Made by a program: the position numbers and the translations under genes. From JBMNNU01 sp050942695 (GTDB lineage: Bacteria > Chloroflexota > UBA6077), in assembly GCA_050942695.1 (NCBI GenBank), contig JBMNNU010000075.1, positions 1-13,044 of the forward strand: DNA of 13,044 nucleotides, written 5' to 3'. The notes beneath the pieces were generated by a model. The model made no database searches. It saw nothing but the letters and a program-made list of their open reading frames with translations, and was not told the DNA's origin. Positions 1-6,007 of the stretch are shown here, piece after piece. Each line of letters begins with the position of its first letter. Positions within the stretch are counted from its first letter, which is position 1.

Positions 1-357
1 GCCATCCAGATGGGGGGGCAGCGAGGGGTAGCAATAGCTGTCGGTGGGGTTTGCGGCAACACCGGCAAGGGGCCGCGATTGGCCCGATTGCTGGTTCCCT
101 TTATCCCTCTGGAGGTACCTCTGGAGTACGGAGAGATCGTGCTGGTTGTAGAGCGGATTATCGATGTTTGGAAGGTCGGAGCGCGAAGAGGAGAGCGGTT
201 AGGCGACTTCACGGATAGGATAGGGTGGCCATCCTTCATGAGGGAGGTTGGTGTTCCCTTTGACCCCTACCTGATAGATAATTTTACTCCTGCATCGGTC
301 CGGCGTAACCTCCAGCTTAGATGGACCCCCGGCAATGTGGGCAGGAGTGAGGTATAG
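1..357 (+). CDS. dsrB: Dissimilatory sulfite reductase beta subunit, C-terminal fragment
   Basis: The frame is open from base 1, so this is the 3' part of a longer gene; the ATG at 10 is probably an internal Met. About 118 residues are visible. Seen: a VAIAVGGVCGN stretch, a VPFIPLEVPLEYGEI segment, then ERLGDFTDRIGWPSFM and a LIDNF ending. By recall these match the end of DsrB, where VGGK, an ER-G-(W/F)-ERIGW block and a LIDDF-like end follow the ferredoxin domain. DsrAB is the cytoplasmic siroheme/4Fe-4S enzyme that reduces sulfite with DsrC. The stop (355-357) is two bases before the next ATG, and a DsrN-like gene follows, which supports a dsr operon. The catalytic siroheme and cluster cysteines lie outside the window. 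A related sulfite reductase subunit is the main alternative; beta is favoured over alpha by the C-terminal motif. Confidence 0.72.
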   Translation, partial: AIQMGGQRGVAIAVGGVCGNTGKGPRLARLLVPFIPLEVPLEYGEIVLVVERIIDVWKVGARRGERLGDFTDRIGWPSFMREVGVPFDPYLIDNFTPASVRRNLQLRWTPGNVGRSEV

Positions 358-359
358 TA

Positions 360-578
360 ATGATTATCCGGGTGGAATGCCCGCATTGTGGTTATCTACT
401 TTCCACTTTCGAGGAGAAGGCGCTGATTGGTAACAAGGTGCTTCGGCGAGCTTACATGCACTGTTTGAAGAACCCTATCCTCTGCGCCGGGTGCAAAGCC
501 TGGATACAACGGCCAAAGGTATACCGAGGAACCGATTATGAACTATCCACGCCTGGTGGTCGCAGCACCTCAGGGTAG
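360..578 (+). CDS. Small zinc-ribbon-like protein in a dsr operon
   Basis: A 72-residue protein with a CPHC pair near residue 7, an isolated MHC near residue 35 and a CAGC pair near residue 42. That pattern suggests a zinc ribbon or rubredoxin-like metal site. The start is supported by a GAGG at 349-352, seven bases upstream, and by the two-base gap after the dsrB stop. Its 3' end overlaps the next gene by 41 bases in another frame, indicating co-transcription and probable translational coupling. It occupies the place where dsrD often lies after dsrAB. However, DsrD is a winged-helix protein without such cysteine pairs, so I do not call it dsrD. I do not recognise the family. A role in sulfite reductase assembly, siroheme handling or electron transfer would be a guess from context. 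Confidence 0.68.
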   Translation: MIIRVECPHCGYLLSTFEEKALIGNKVLRRAYMHCLKNPILCAGCKAWIQRPKVYRGTDYELSTPGGRSTSG

Positions 579-2004
579 GTCCGGCAAGACGACCATCACG
601 TTGGGTTTGGTGGCCTCCCTTGTGGAGCGAGGGCTGGTCGTCCAGCCGTTCAAGAAAGGGCCGGACTATATAGATCCGAGCTGGCTGACCGGAGCGGGTG
701 GCAGACCCTGTCGAAACCTGGACCTGTTTATGATGGACCAGGCGAAAGCTGTTGCCGCGTTTTGTCGCGGTATGGAGGGGGCCGATGTAGCCATCGTCGA
801 GGGGGCGATGGGGATGTACGATGGTTTGGACCTGGAGGGCACCGGCAGCACCGCCCAGTTAGCGCGTGTACTATCAGCCCCCATCATACTCGTCGTAGAT
901 ACAACCCGTATGACACGCAGCGTGGCGGCTCTGGTTAGCGGCTACCAGCACTTTGAGCCGGACGTGAACGTAGCCGGGGTGATCCTGAACAAGGTTGCTC
1001 GTGCTCGGCACGAAAAGATGCTGGTGGCGGCTATCGAACGCTACTGCCAGATACCGGTGCTGGGTTGCATTCCCAAGCGGGAGGAGCTGAGCATCCCGGA
1101 TAGGCACCTGGGGTTGATACCTCGAGCTGAGGATCACCAACTGGTTCCAGCGATAGAGAACGCCCGCCGCTTGGCGAAGCAGTACCTGGACCTGGACCGG
1201 ATCATCGAAATCGCCCGCTCTGTTGTGGACCCCACTCCTATAAGGAGAGGGGAGCAGGAGGGGGATTTGGGGTGTCCCCAAAGAGCGGGCCCAGGGCGCA
1301 GCGCCTGGCGGGGCTTGGGGTGTCCCCAAGAAGTTTCCTCCTCTGCCCCGGTGAAAATCGCGGTCCTGATGGACCGCGTCTTCACCTTCTACTACCCGGA
1401 AAACCTGGAAGCCCTGGAGGACGCCGGCGCCCGTTTGGTCTATCTGGACTCCATGGCCGACCATGCCCTGCCGGATGTGGACGGACTCTATATTGGGGGC
1501 GGATTCCCCGAGGTTTTCATGGAACAGCTCGAGGCCAACCGTTCCCTACGAGAGGACATAAGGAAGAGGGCTATAGATGGGCTACCGGTTTACGCGGAGT
1601 GTGCGGGTTTGATCTACCTATCTCGCCGGATCCGATGGGGCGACCGCTCCGCTGAGATGGTAGGCCTGTTGCCCTGCGAGATCGAGATGACGGGTAAGCC
1701 CCAGGGGCATGGCTATGCAGTTGCGGAGGTGGTGGCGGATACTCCCTTTTTCCGTCGTGGCGAGGTGCTGAGGGGGCATGAGTTTCACAATACCCGGATC
1801 TCGGCTCTGGATCGTGGCGAAATGGCCTTCGCATACAGTTTGTCAAGGGGTTCTGGAATAGACGCCGAGCACAAAGACGGGTTATCGTTGGGCAACGTAC
1901 TGGCCTCCTACGTTCACCTGCACGCAGCCGCGGCGCCGATGTGGGCTGAGCGCTTTGTAGAGGCTTGCAGAAAACACAGGGCGGGCGCCGTTCATAGTCG
2001 TTGA
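538..2004 (+). CDS. dsrN: DsrN/CobB-family siroheme or cobyrinate amidase
   Basis: A 488-residue two-domain glutamine amidotransferase of the CobB/CbiA family. The N-terminal synthetase domain has a P-loop-like APQGRSGKTT at residues 10-19 and KKGPDYIDP shortly after. The C-terminal class-I-like glutaminase domain starts near residue 278 and has GLYIGGGFPE, the presumed nucleophile Cys355 in YAECAGLIYL, and His414/His417 in GHEFHNTR. CobB enzymes amidate cobyrinic acid a and c side chains; the dsr-operon homologue DsrN is linked to siroheme amidation for DsrAB. The position after dsrB favours DsrN, but a cobalamin enzyme cannot be excluded. GAGGA at 526-530 supports the ATG at 538. Oddity: residues about 243-265 (LGCPQRAGPGRSAWRGLGCP) are encoded by a palindromic repeat inserted in frame in the linker between the domains. 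Confidence 0.82.
   Translation: MNYPRLVVAAPQGRSGKTTITLGLVASLVERGLVVQPFKKGPDYIDPSWLTGAGGRPCRNLDLFMMDQAKAVAAFCRGMEGADVAIVEGAMGMYDGLDLEGTGSTAQLARVLSAPIILVVDTTRMTRSVAALVSGYQHFEPDVNVAGVILNKVARARHEKMLVAAIERYCQIPVLGCIPKREELSIPDRHLGLIPRAEDHQLVPAIENARRLAKQYLDLDRIIEIARSVVDPTPIRRGEQEGDLGCPQRAGPGRSAWRGLGCPQEVSSSAPVKIAVLMDRVFTFYYPENLEALEDAGARLVYLDSMADHALPDVDGLYIGGGFPEVFMEQLEANRSLREDIRKRAIDGLPVYAECAGLIYLSRRIRWGDRSAEMVGLLPCEIEMTGKPQGHGYAVAEVVADTPFFRRGEVLRGHEFHNTRISALDRGEMAFAYSLSRGSGIDAEHKDGLSLGNVLASYVHLHAAAAPMWAERFVEACRKHRAGAVHSR
1267..1329. repeat. In-frame palindromic repeat element (copy A) inside dsrN
   Basis: Two identical 15-bp palindromes TTGGGGTGTCCCCAA (1267-1281 and 1315-1329) flank a hairpin-forming core, CCAGGGCGCAGCGCCTGG (1291-1308). 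Bases 1287-1329 match 2913-2955 at 40 of 43 positions by eye. The element keeps the reading frame of dsrN and adds a Gly/Pro/Arg-rich linker. This resembles the in-coding palindromic elements known from Rickettsia, but I do not recognise the family. Confidence 0.85.
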
Positions 2005-2029
2005 CCGACTTTGTGCCTTAAGGTACAAT
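2001..2029 (+). promoter_or_regulatory. rex promoter: TTGACC, 17-bp spacer, TACAAT
   Basis: TTGACC (2001-2006) and TACAAT (2024-2029) are separated by 17 bases, a good housekeeping-sigma promoter. The -35 box overlaps the dsrN stop codon, so rex has its own start site. The -10 box overlaps the right arm of the Rex-like palindrome, so repressor binding would block polymerase. Confidence 0.65.
2011..2028. promoter_or_regulatory. Rex operator-like palindrome upstream of rex
   Basis: TTGTGCCTTAAGGTACAA is an 18-bp dyad with one mismatched pair. Known Rex sites have the form TTGTGA-A-N4-T-TCACAA, with TTGT and ACAA at the ends. It sits between the -35 and -10 boxes of the rex promoter, 35 bases before the start codon, which implies negative autoregulation by Rex. 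Confidence 0.65.
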
Positions 2030-2063
2030 TGCGATACCGAGTAGCATCGATAGGAGGACACTA

Positions 2064-2729
2064 TTGGTCGAGCGCAATCCTAAAGTCCCCATTCCTAGCC
2101 TGAACCGATTGCCGTTGTACTACAGGTACCTATTGGAAGCTAGAGAGCAGAGGCTAGCGGTGGTCTCCTCGGAGATGCTTGGGGATGCGGCGGGGGTTCC
2201 TGCCGCGCAGGTGCGTAAGGATCTGGGCTATTTGGGGGAGTTTGGGCGACCGGGTATCGGTTACGATGTGGTAGAGATGCAGAAGAAGCTAGCCGAAATG
2301 CTTGGCCTCTGCACGCCGAAAGATGTGATAGTGATGGGGGCTGGCAGGTTGGGCAGCGCCATCTCCGCATATCGAGGTTTCGCCACCTACTCGATGCGGA
2401 TTGCCGCGTTATTCGACGTAGATCCCACGCGTGTGGGGAGCCGGATAGGGAGTATGGAGGTGTTGGACGCGGCCCAGATGCCCCAGTATGTCCGGAACCA
2501 CTCAATCCAGATGGCCATCCTGGCGGTGCCGGCTTCGGCCGCTCAGCAGGTCGCAGATGCTCTCGTTAAGGCTGGAATAACGGCGATTCTCAACTTTGCG
2601 CCGGTGAGGCTGGATGTTCCGGCCGGAGTTGTGGTGTCAAACGAAGACCTGGCGGCCCGGTTGGCAACCCTTTCTTTTCGATCGCTGCACGGGAAGAGCT
2701 GCGATACTCTGGCTTTCTCCAAACAATAG
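2064..2729 (+). CDS. rex: Redox-sensing transcriptional repressor Rex
   Basis: A 221-residue protein of normal Rex length. The N-terminal winged helix contains IPSLNRLPLYYRYL and VRKDLGYLGEFGRPGIGY, the Rex DNA-recognition region. The C-terminal Rossmann domain starts with VIVMGAGRLG (GAGRLG at residues 92-97) for NADH/NAD+ binding. The YRGF and LNFAPVRL motifs are also typical. Rex dimers sense the NADH/NAD+ ratio in the cytoplasm; NADH releases them from DNA and derepresses fermentative and anaerobic-respiration genes. The start is TTG at 2064, chosen because AGGAGG (2052-2057) lies six bases upstream and the protein aligns from VERNPKVPIPSLNRLP. An operator-like palindrome in its promoter indicates autoregulation. 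Its place after the dsr genes suggests that sulfite reduction may be under redox control, although no Rex site upstream of dsr can be seen. Confidence 0.95.
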   Translation: MVERNPKVPIPSLNRLPLYYRYLLEAREQRLAVVSSEMLGDAAGVPAAQVRKDLGYLGEFGRPGIGYDVVEMQKKLAEMLGLCTPKDVIVMGAGRLGSAISAYRGFATYSMRIAALFDVDPTRVGSRIGSMEVLDAAQMPQYVRNHSIQMAILAVPASAAQQVADALVKAGITAILNFAPVRLDVPAGVVVSNEDLAARLATLSFRSLHGKSCDTLAFSKQ

Positions 2730-2863
2730 ACGGAGCGATTGTCCGATCGCCCTTTGATCTACGACCGCATATCGAGCCCCCCAATCGTTACTGATAGGTG
2801 GGCATGCTGTATCAACCGCAACCCGGCGAGACGCAAGGATCGCGGAGTGGGGTGAGCATGCGG

Positions 2864-2869
2864 TATAAT
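2864..2869 (+). promoter_or_regulatory. Candidate -10 box for the small membrane protein gene
   Basis: A perfect TATAAT lies about 145 bases before the ATG at 3014. No recognisable -35 hexamer occurs at 16-18 bases spacing, so this is only a candidate. If used, the leader RNA would contain the whole palindromic repeat and its flanking inverted repeat. Confidence 0.3.
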
Positions 2870-2893
2870 TGCTATCGTCCGATTACCGACCGC

Positions 2894-2973
2894 TGCATAA
2901 GTAGCTAAAGACGGGTCCAGGGCGTAGCGCCTGGCGGGGCTTGGGGTGCCCCCAATAATTTATTACTTATGCA
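2894..2973. repeat. Palindromic repeat element (copy B) inside a 10-bp inverted repeat
   Basis: The core 2913-2955 matches copy A in dsrN at 40 of 43 bases, including CCAGGGCGTAGCGCCTGG (2917-2934) and TTGGGGTGCCCCCAA (2941-2955). It is enclosed by a perfect inverted repeat, TGCATAAGTA (2894-2903) and TACTTATGCA (2964-2973). The whole could fold into a large branched hairpin in the leader of the gene at 3014. Confidence 0.75.
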
Positions 2974-3013
2974 AGGGTCAATATTTGCTTACGATCTGCA
3001 CAGGAGGGTATGG

Positions 3014-3370
3014 ATGTCCAAATCATCCCGCAATGGACCGCGATATAGTGGCAGCAAGAAGAAGCAGAAGAAGCGGCCGGTTCAGCAGTCCGTTGCACAA
3101 GCACCATCTTCCAATAACAATCAGCAGCCTGTGCAGCCCCAGGCGGAAACCATTGCCGACAACAAGCCTAGCGGGGAAAGCCTGCAGTTCAGGCCGAGGG
3201 CGCGAGGGAATGCGGCGCCGCGTTCGGTGGCTTCGAGGGCGGGGAGCTCTGCTCGGGCATCGCAACAGGTAGTCGATTACAGCTACGTTTATACCGATCT
3301 GAGAATAATCGGTGGGCTTTCCGCGGTCCTCTTAGGGGGACTGGTTGCCCTTTCCTTTATCATAGGTTAG
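3014..3370 (+). CDS. Small Lys/Arg-rich protein with a C-terminal membrane helix
   Basis: A 118-residue protein. The first 85 or so residues are basic and low complexity (SGSKKKQKKRP, then a Gln/Pro/Asn-rich stretch and Arg/Ala-rich segments) and probably disordered. The end is YSYVYTDLRIIGGLSAVLLGGLVALSFIIG, whose last 20 residues are hydrophobic and look like one transmembrane helix at the very C terminus. The ATG at 3014 is chosen over one 45 bases upstream because AGGAGG (3002-3007) lies six bases before it. By recall, short proteins with a basic N terminus and a YxYVxxDLRRI-helix end occur in Chloroflexota next to housekeeping genes. I cannot name a function. It is likely a tail-anchored inner-membrane protein with a cytoplasmic basic domain that might contact nucleic acid or ribosome. 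Confidence 0.7.
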   Translation: MSKSSRNGPRYSGSKKKQKKRPVQQSVAQAPSSNNNQQPVQPQAETIADNKPSGESLQFRPRARGNAAPRSVASRAGSSARASQQVVDYSYVYTDLRIIGGLSAVLLGGLVALSFIIG

Positions 3371-3477
3371 CAGGCGCCCAAGGGCTGGGTGATGCTAGTC
3401 GCGTTGCACTCCTGATGATGTTGTGCCTATCGCTCAGCTCTTGTTTCCGTCTGGTATTCTGTTTTCTGTATCGCGTG

Positions 3478-4080
3478 CTACCTTCTTCGGCCGCGAGGCT
3501 GGCCGGCGGCGACCCCAGGTGCATTTCTGGATGTACGCTGCGTCTGGGGAGAGTTCCCACGATTCTGCTGTATGGTTGAGAACTGCACCAGAGTGGCTGC
3601 AGTATCGCTCTGGATCTGTGATATGAAAGCAGGTTCGGGGGAAGCTGTCTCCTTTTCACCGTTCAGTTTCCGATTAGCGCACGTCGTTCTTTTCTGGCTA
3701 AGCCGCCTACTGCTGGAAACCATGTTCGCCACCCTGTCTAGTAGATCCTGAATTTGGAACGGTTTACGCAGGAAGGATGTGTTGTTCAGGTTCAGTTTAG
3801 TAGTGATGTAGCGAAGGTCTCCGTAATAGGCTGAGCATAGCAAGACCGGGATTTGCTGGGTGCGAGAGTCGTACCGGAAAGCCTGAACCAGTTCGAGCCC
3901 ATTCATGCCGGGCATCATCAGGTCGACGATGGCGACGTCGGGAGGGCGGTTGATGGCGGCTTTCAGGGCATCGGCAGCCGAGTCGAAAGGAATGACTCGA
4001 TAGCCCTCACTTTCCAGGAGGAAGCGGAGCAGTTCCAGGATTGATGGGTCGTCGTCGACGACGAGGATGCGGCTCTTCAC
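3478..4080 (-). CDS. Stand-alone REC-domain response regulator
   Basis: A 200-residue protein on the minus strand. Residues 1-120 form a receiver domain: ILVVDDDPS with the acidic pocket at residues 9-11, phospho-acceptor Asp53 in DVAIVDLMMPGMNG, Ser83 in LLCSAYYG and Lys106 in SFLRKPFQ. All catalytic positions are present. There is no recognisable DNA-binding or enzymatic output domain. The remaining 75 residues (from about SSRRLSQKR) are Ser/Gln/Arg-rich, low complexity and end in GRRR. It may act by protein contact, like CheY or DivK. The start is GTG at 4080, supported by GGAGA a few bases upstream on its strand. It is convergent with the small membrane protein gene and divergent from tRNA-Sec. 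No partner histidine kinase is in the window. Confidence 0.88.
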   Translation of the reverse strand: MKSRILVVDDDPSILELLRFLLESEGYRVIPFDSAADALKAAINRPPDVAIVDLMMPGMNGLELVQAFRYDSRTQQIPVLLCSAYYGDLRYITTKLNLNNTSFLRKPFQIQDLLDRVANMVSSSRRLSQKRTTCANRKLNGEKETASPEPAFISQIQSDTAATLVQFSTIQQNRGNSPQTQRTSRNAPGVAAGQPRGRRR

Positions 4081-4153
4081 CGGATTTCTCCATAACTAAA
4101 CGCAAACAAAGTAACTCCTTGCAGAAGCATATAGCAGAAGCTGTGCCAGGGCA

Positions 4154-4182
4154 TTGCGAGGTGTCGAGAGGCCCGTTATAAT
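4154..4182 (+). promoter_or_regulatory. selC promoter: TTGCGA, 17-bp spacer, TATAAT
   Basis: TTGCGA (4154-4159) and a perfect TATAAT (4177-4182) are separated by 17 bases. The mature tRNA starts at 4206, so a start site near 4190 gives a short 5' leader for RNase P to remove. Confidence 0.7.
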
Positions 4183-4205
4183 CCAAAGGATGGGTACAGA
4201 ATCGA

Positions 4206-4304
4206 GGAGGCGGACGGGTCCCGGTGGGCCTCGCGGTCTTCAAAACCGTCTGCGGGGGGGTAATCGCCTTCCCGGGTGGGTTCGACTCCCATGCGCCTCC
4301 GCCA
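4206..4304 (+). tRNA. selC: tRNA-Sec (anticodon TCA)
   Basis: A 99-nt tRNA with the special bacterial selenocysteine layout: acceptor arm GGAGGCG pairing with CGCCTCC (the eighth pair is a G-G mismatch), discriminator G4301 and encoded CCA (4302-4304). The D stem is six pairs including G-U pairs (4216-4221 with 4226-4231) and closes a four-base loop. The anticodon loop CTTCAAA carries TCA at 4240-4242. A long variable arm runs about 4250-4275, and the T arm is GTGGG-TTCGACT-CCCAT. It is charged by SerRS, converted by SelA with selenophosphate, and delivered by SelB to UGA codons with a SECIS element. The genome must therefore be expected to encode selenoproteins, although none is visible here. 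Its 3' end is the likely attachment site of the adjacent island. Confidence 0.97.
4274..4304 (+). other. Presumed attachment site (attL) in the tRNA-Sec 3' end
   Basis: An integrase gene lies close downstream of an intact tRNA 3' half, the standard arrangement when an island integrates into the T-arm/acceptor end and restores it. The exact core cannot be defined, because no second copy of this sequence occurs in the window. The other junction should lie beyond base 13044. Confidence 0.45.
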
Positions 4305-4305
4305 A

Positions 4306-4352
4306 GAAAACAGGCCACTGGGGCTAGCAATAGCTAAAACCAGTGGCCTGTT
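4306..4352 (-). terminator. Hairpin terminator between integrase and tRNA-Sec
   Basis: A perfect 13-bp stem (4309-4321 with 4340-4352) encloses a second stem, GCTA-GCAA-TAGC (4323-4334), capped by a GCAA tetraloop. Read on the minus strand, the stem is followed by TTTTCTT, a good intrinsic terminator for transcripts from the integrase side. On the plus strand the tail is TTGTGTTGT, a poorer U-tract, but the stem may still end the tRNA transcript. Confidence 0.65.
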
Positions 4353-4406
4353 GTGTTGTGTCGGGCGGTGCCTGTGCATCGATCCGTCTTCTTGCTCCTG
4401 ACGGCG

Positions 4407-4438
4407 ACTGCAGCACAACTGCAGCACAACTGCAGCAG
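4407..4438. repeat. Tandem 11-bp repeats, possible integrase arm sites
   Basis: ACTGCAGCACA occurs at 4407-4417 and 4418-4428, followed by ACTGCAGCAG at 4429-4438. The array lies between the tRNA end and the integrase gene, where arm-type binding sites of tyrosine integrases are often found. Each unit contains CTGCAG. The function is inferred from position only. Confidence 0.6.
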
Positions 4439-4549
4439 TTCGCACATGCCGCTCATGGACGCGAACTGGCCTCTCGACCGAGAGCCACATCCTGATCAAC
4501 GAGCACGAGGGGAGGTGCAGCCTCTTGAGCAGATTGCGGGAGTGCATGG

Positions 4550-5803
4550 TTACGCCCCGTTCTCCTTGCTAGGCTCCAGAAGGTCTTTCAGGAGTTGTAT
4601 GGCTTCCTGGTGCATGCCAGGGAACACATGACCGTAGATCCCGATCGTTGTTCGCACATCGCTGTGGCCGAGGATTTCCTGCACTACCGTGGCGGCGATC
4701 TTCTTGCGCAGGAGGATGGATGCCACAGAATGGCGCAGGTCGTGGACGCGCGTCTCCGTTGGAAGCCCGGCTCGGGCCAGCAGCTTCTTGAACTCCGCCC
4801 GGACCTCCCAGTCCTTCAGGTGTCCGCCTTTCTTGTTGGTAAACACCAGGCGATGCTTCTTGACCCATTCGGTCTGGGCGTTGCCGCACATGCTCATCTG
4901 CCGCTCTCGATGAGCAGTGAGGATGTCCACCATCTCGTCGAGGAGTTTGATTGTCCTGTTGGATGAAACGGTCTTCGTATCGATGAGAACGTATCCCCTC
5001 TCCCTCTGCCGCTGAAGTGCGCCCTGTATGCAGATGGTTCCTTCGCGGAGATCCACGTCCCGCCACGAAAGTCCGAGAGCTTCGCCCAGCCGCACCCCAG
5101 TGGTCGCGAAAAGGGCCCAGAGAGGGTGGAGCCAGTCCTCCCTGCTCACATGCAGGAGATGATGTAGTTCCTCCTGTTTCAGCGTGATCATCCTGGACTT
5201 CTGGATCCGCGGCAATCTGAGGTCGACCGCAGGATTCTCGCTGATGCGCTTCTTCCTGACCGCCCACTGCAGAGCGGCGCGGATGACCAGGCTGCACTTC
5301 TTGATGCTCCTCGGCGCGAGTCCGTCCGGGCCCGACTGGAGCCCGTCAAGACAATCCTGGACGTTTGCCTGGGTCAGTTCAGCCAGGGGTACCTGCCCGA
5401 TGAACGCTATTGCCCGGCGGATCTCCAACTCGTAGCTCTCCCGAGTCTTAACCTTCAGCCCGGTCTTGGTCTCGAGCCATTCGGCAAGGAGCTCGTGGAC
5501 CGTAATGATTCTGGCATGCTGGCTGGCCAGTGCCGAGAGCGGCTGGATGGCAGACACAACGGGCTGGGTGGACGCTGGCATTGCCACCTGGATGGAGCCA
5601 TGCTGAGGGACTCCATCCTTGAGCCCCAGCTCCTGCCTCTTTGCCTCGAGCTTCAGCTCAATCCCCTCCTTGGTCTTTGCGTAAACGTACTTCCGCTTCC
5701 CATCCTCGCACACAATGGCCCCTGCCCACAGGCCGTCGCTGTTGCGCCTGTAGACACTTCCGTTGTTGCGCTTCCTGCGCTCTTCAGCCACTTCTCTCTC
5801 CAT
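4550..5803 (-). CDS. Tyrosine-type site-specific integrase
   Basis: About 417 residues from the ATG at 5803. The N terminus, GSVYRRNSDGLWAGAIVCEDGKRKYVY, looks like the arm-binding AP2/Arm-DNA-bind type. A core-binding (SAM-like) domain follows from about ITVHELLAEWLETK, then the catalytic domain. Catalytic residues in this numbering are Arg238 (TTGVRLGEALGL), Lys277 (DTKTVSSNRTIKL), His354 and Arg357 (HDLRHS), His380 (LGHSDVRTT) and nucleophile Tyr390 (IGIYGHV), so it should be active. It would integrate and excise the island at tRNA-Sec. The frame extends to 5917, so starts at 5902 and 5878 are possible; 5803 is preferred because conserved sequence begins there and an AAGGGGG precedes it, although with almost no spacing. 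It ends towards the tRNA, and the excisionase-like gene lies upstream on the same strand. Confidence 0.95.
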   Translation of the reverse strand: MEREVAEERRKRNNGSVYRRNSDGLWAGAIVCEDGKRKYVYAKTKEGIELKLEAKRQELGLKDGVPQHGSIQVAMPASTQPVVSAIQPLSALASQHARIITVHELLAEWLETKTGLKVKTRESYELEIRRAIAFIGQVPLAELTQANVQDCLDGLQSGPDGLAPRSIKKCSLVIRAALQWAVRKKRISENPAVDLRLPRIQKSRMITLKQEELHHLLHVSREDWLHPLWALFATTGVRLGEALGLSWRDVDLREGTICIQGALQRQRERGYVLIDTKTVSSNRTIKLLDEMVDILTAHRERQMSMCGNAQTEWVKKHRLVFTNKKGGHLKDWEVRAEFKKLLARAGLPTETRVHDLRHSVASILLRKKIAATVVQEILGHSDVRTTIGIYGHVFPGMHQEAIQLLKDLLEPSKENGA

Positions 5804-6007
5804 CCCCCTTGATTTCTTTCCCAGAGGCGGATGCTTGCGATCCTGGCCACCACGCTGGTCTCCTGCTGGCAGCCACATATGATTCGCGTTTTCCGGCGCC
5901 ATGCTCCCGAGCCGCATCGCCCGGTGGTGTTGCTCGAAGACCCGCTGCGTTCCTCGACTCTACCTCTGAGCAAGGCGGTGATGGACCACCTCGGATCTTG
6001 ATGCCCG

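Larger units (their letters stand above)
2730..3013. other. Intergenic region between rex and the small membrane protein gene
   Basis: No convincing gene in 284 bases. It holds a weak GCGAT/ATCGC dyad just after the rex stop (not a clear terminator), a TATAAT at 2864-2869 without a good -35 box, and the second copy of the palindromic repeat in the leader of the following gene. Confidence 0.5.

Noticed and set aside
360..578. Annotation of the small gene as dsrD
   Set aside because: DsrD is a winged-helix protein; this protein has paired cysteines typical of a zinc ribbon.
874..1464. 196-residue minus-strand frame inside the dsrN-like gene
   Set aside because: It is antisense to a clear CobB-family gene and shows no protein family features.
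2730..2760. Intrinsic terminator after rex
   Set aside because: Only a five-pair GCGAT/ATCGC dyad with no proper U-tract is present.
4407..4438. CRISPR-like array
   Set aside because: The 11-bp units abut without spacers and no cas genes are present.
4007..4547. Two minus-strand frames (4007-4330 and 4176-4547) reading through the tRNA-Sec gene, with GGGAWESNPPGKAITPP and RRRMGVEPTREGDYPP
   Set aside because: These are the familiar false proteins obtained by translating the antisense of a bacterial tRNA-Sec gene; the tRNA explains the sequence fully.
4569..5297. 242-residue minus-strand frame inside the integrase
   Set aside because: It lies in another frame of the integrase and is rich in Arg/Pro/Gly, as expected for a shadow of a GC-rich gene.
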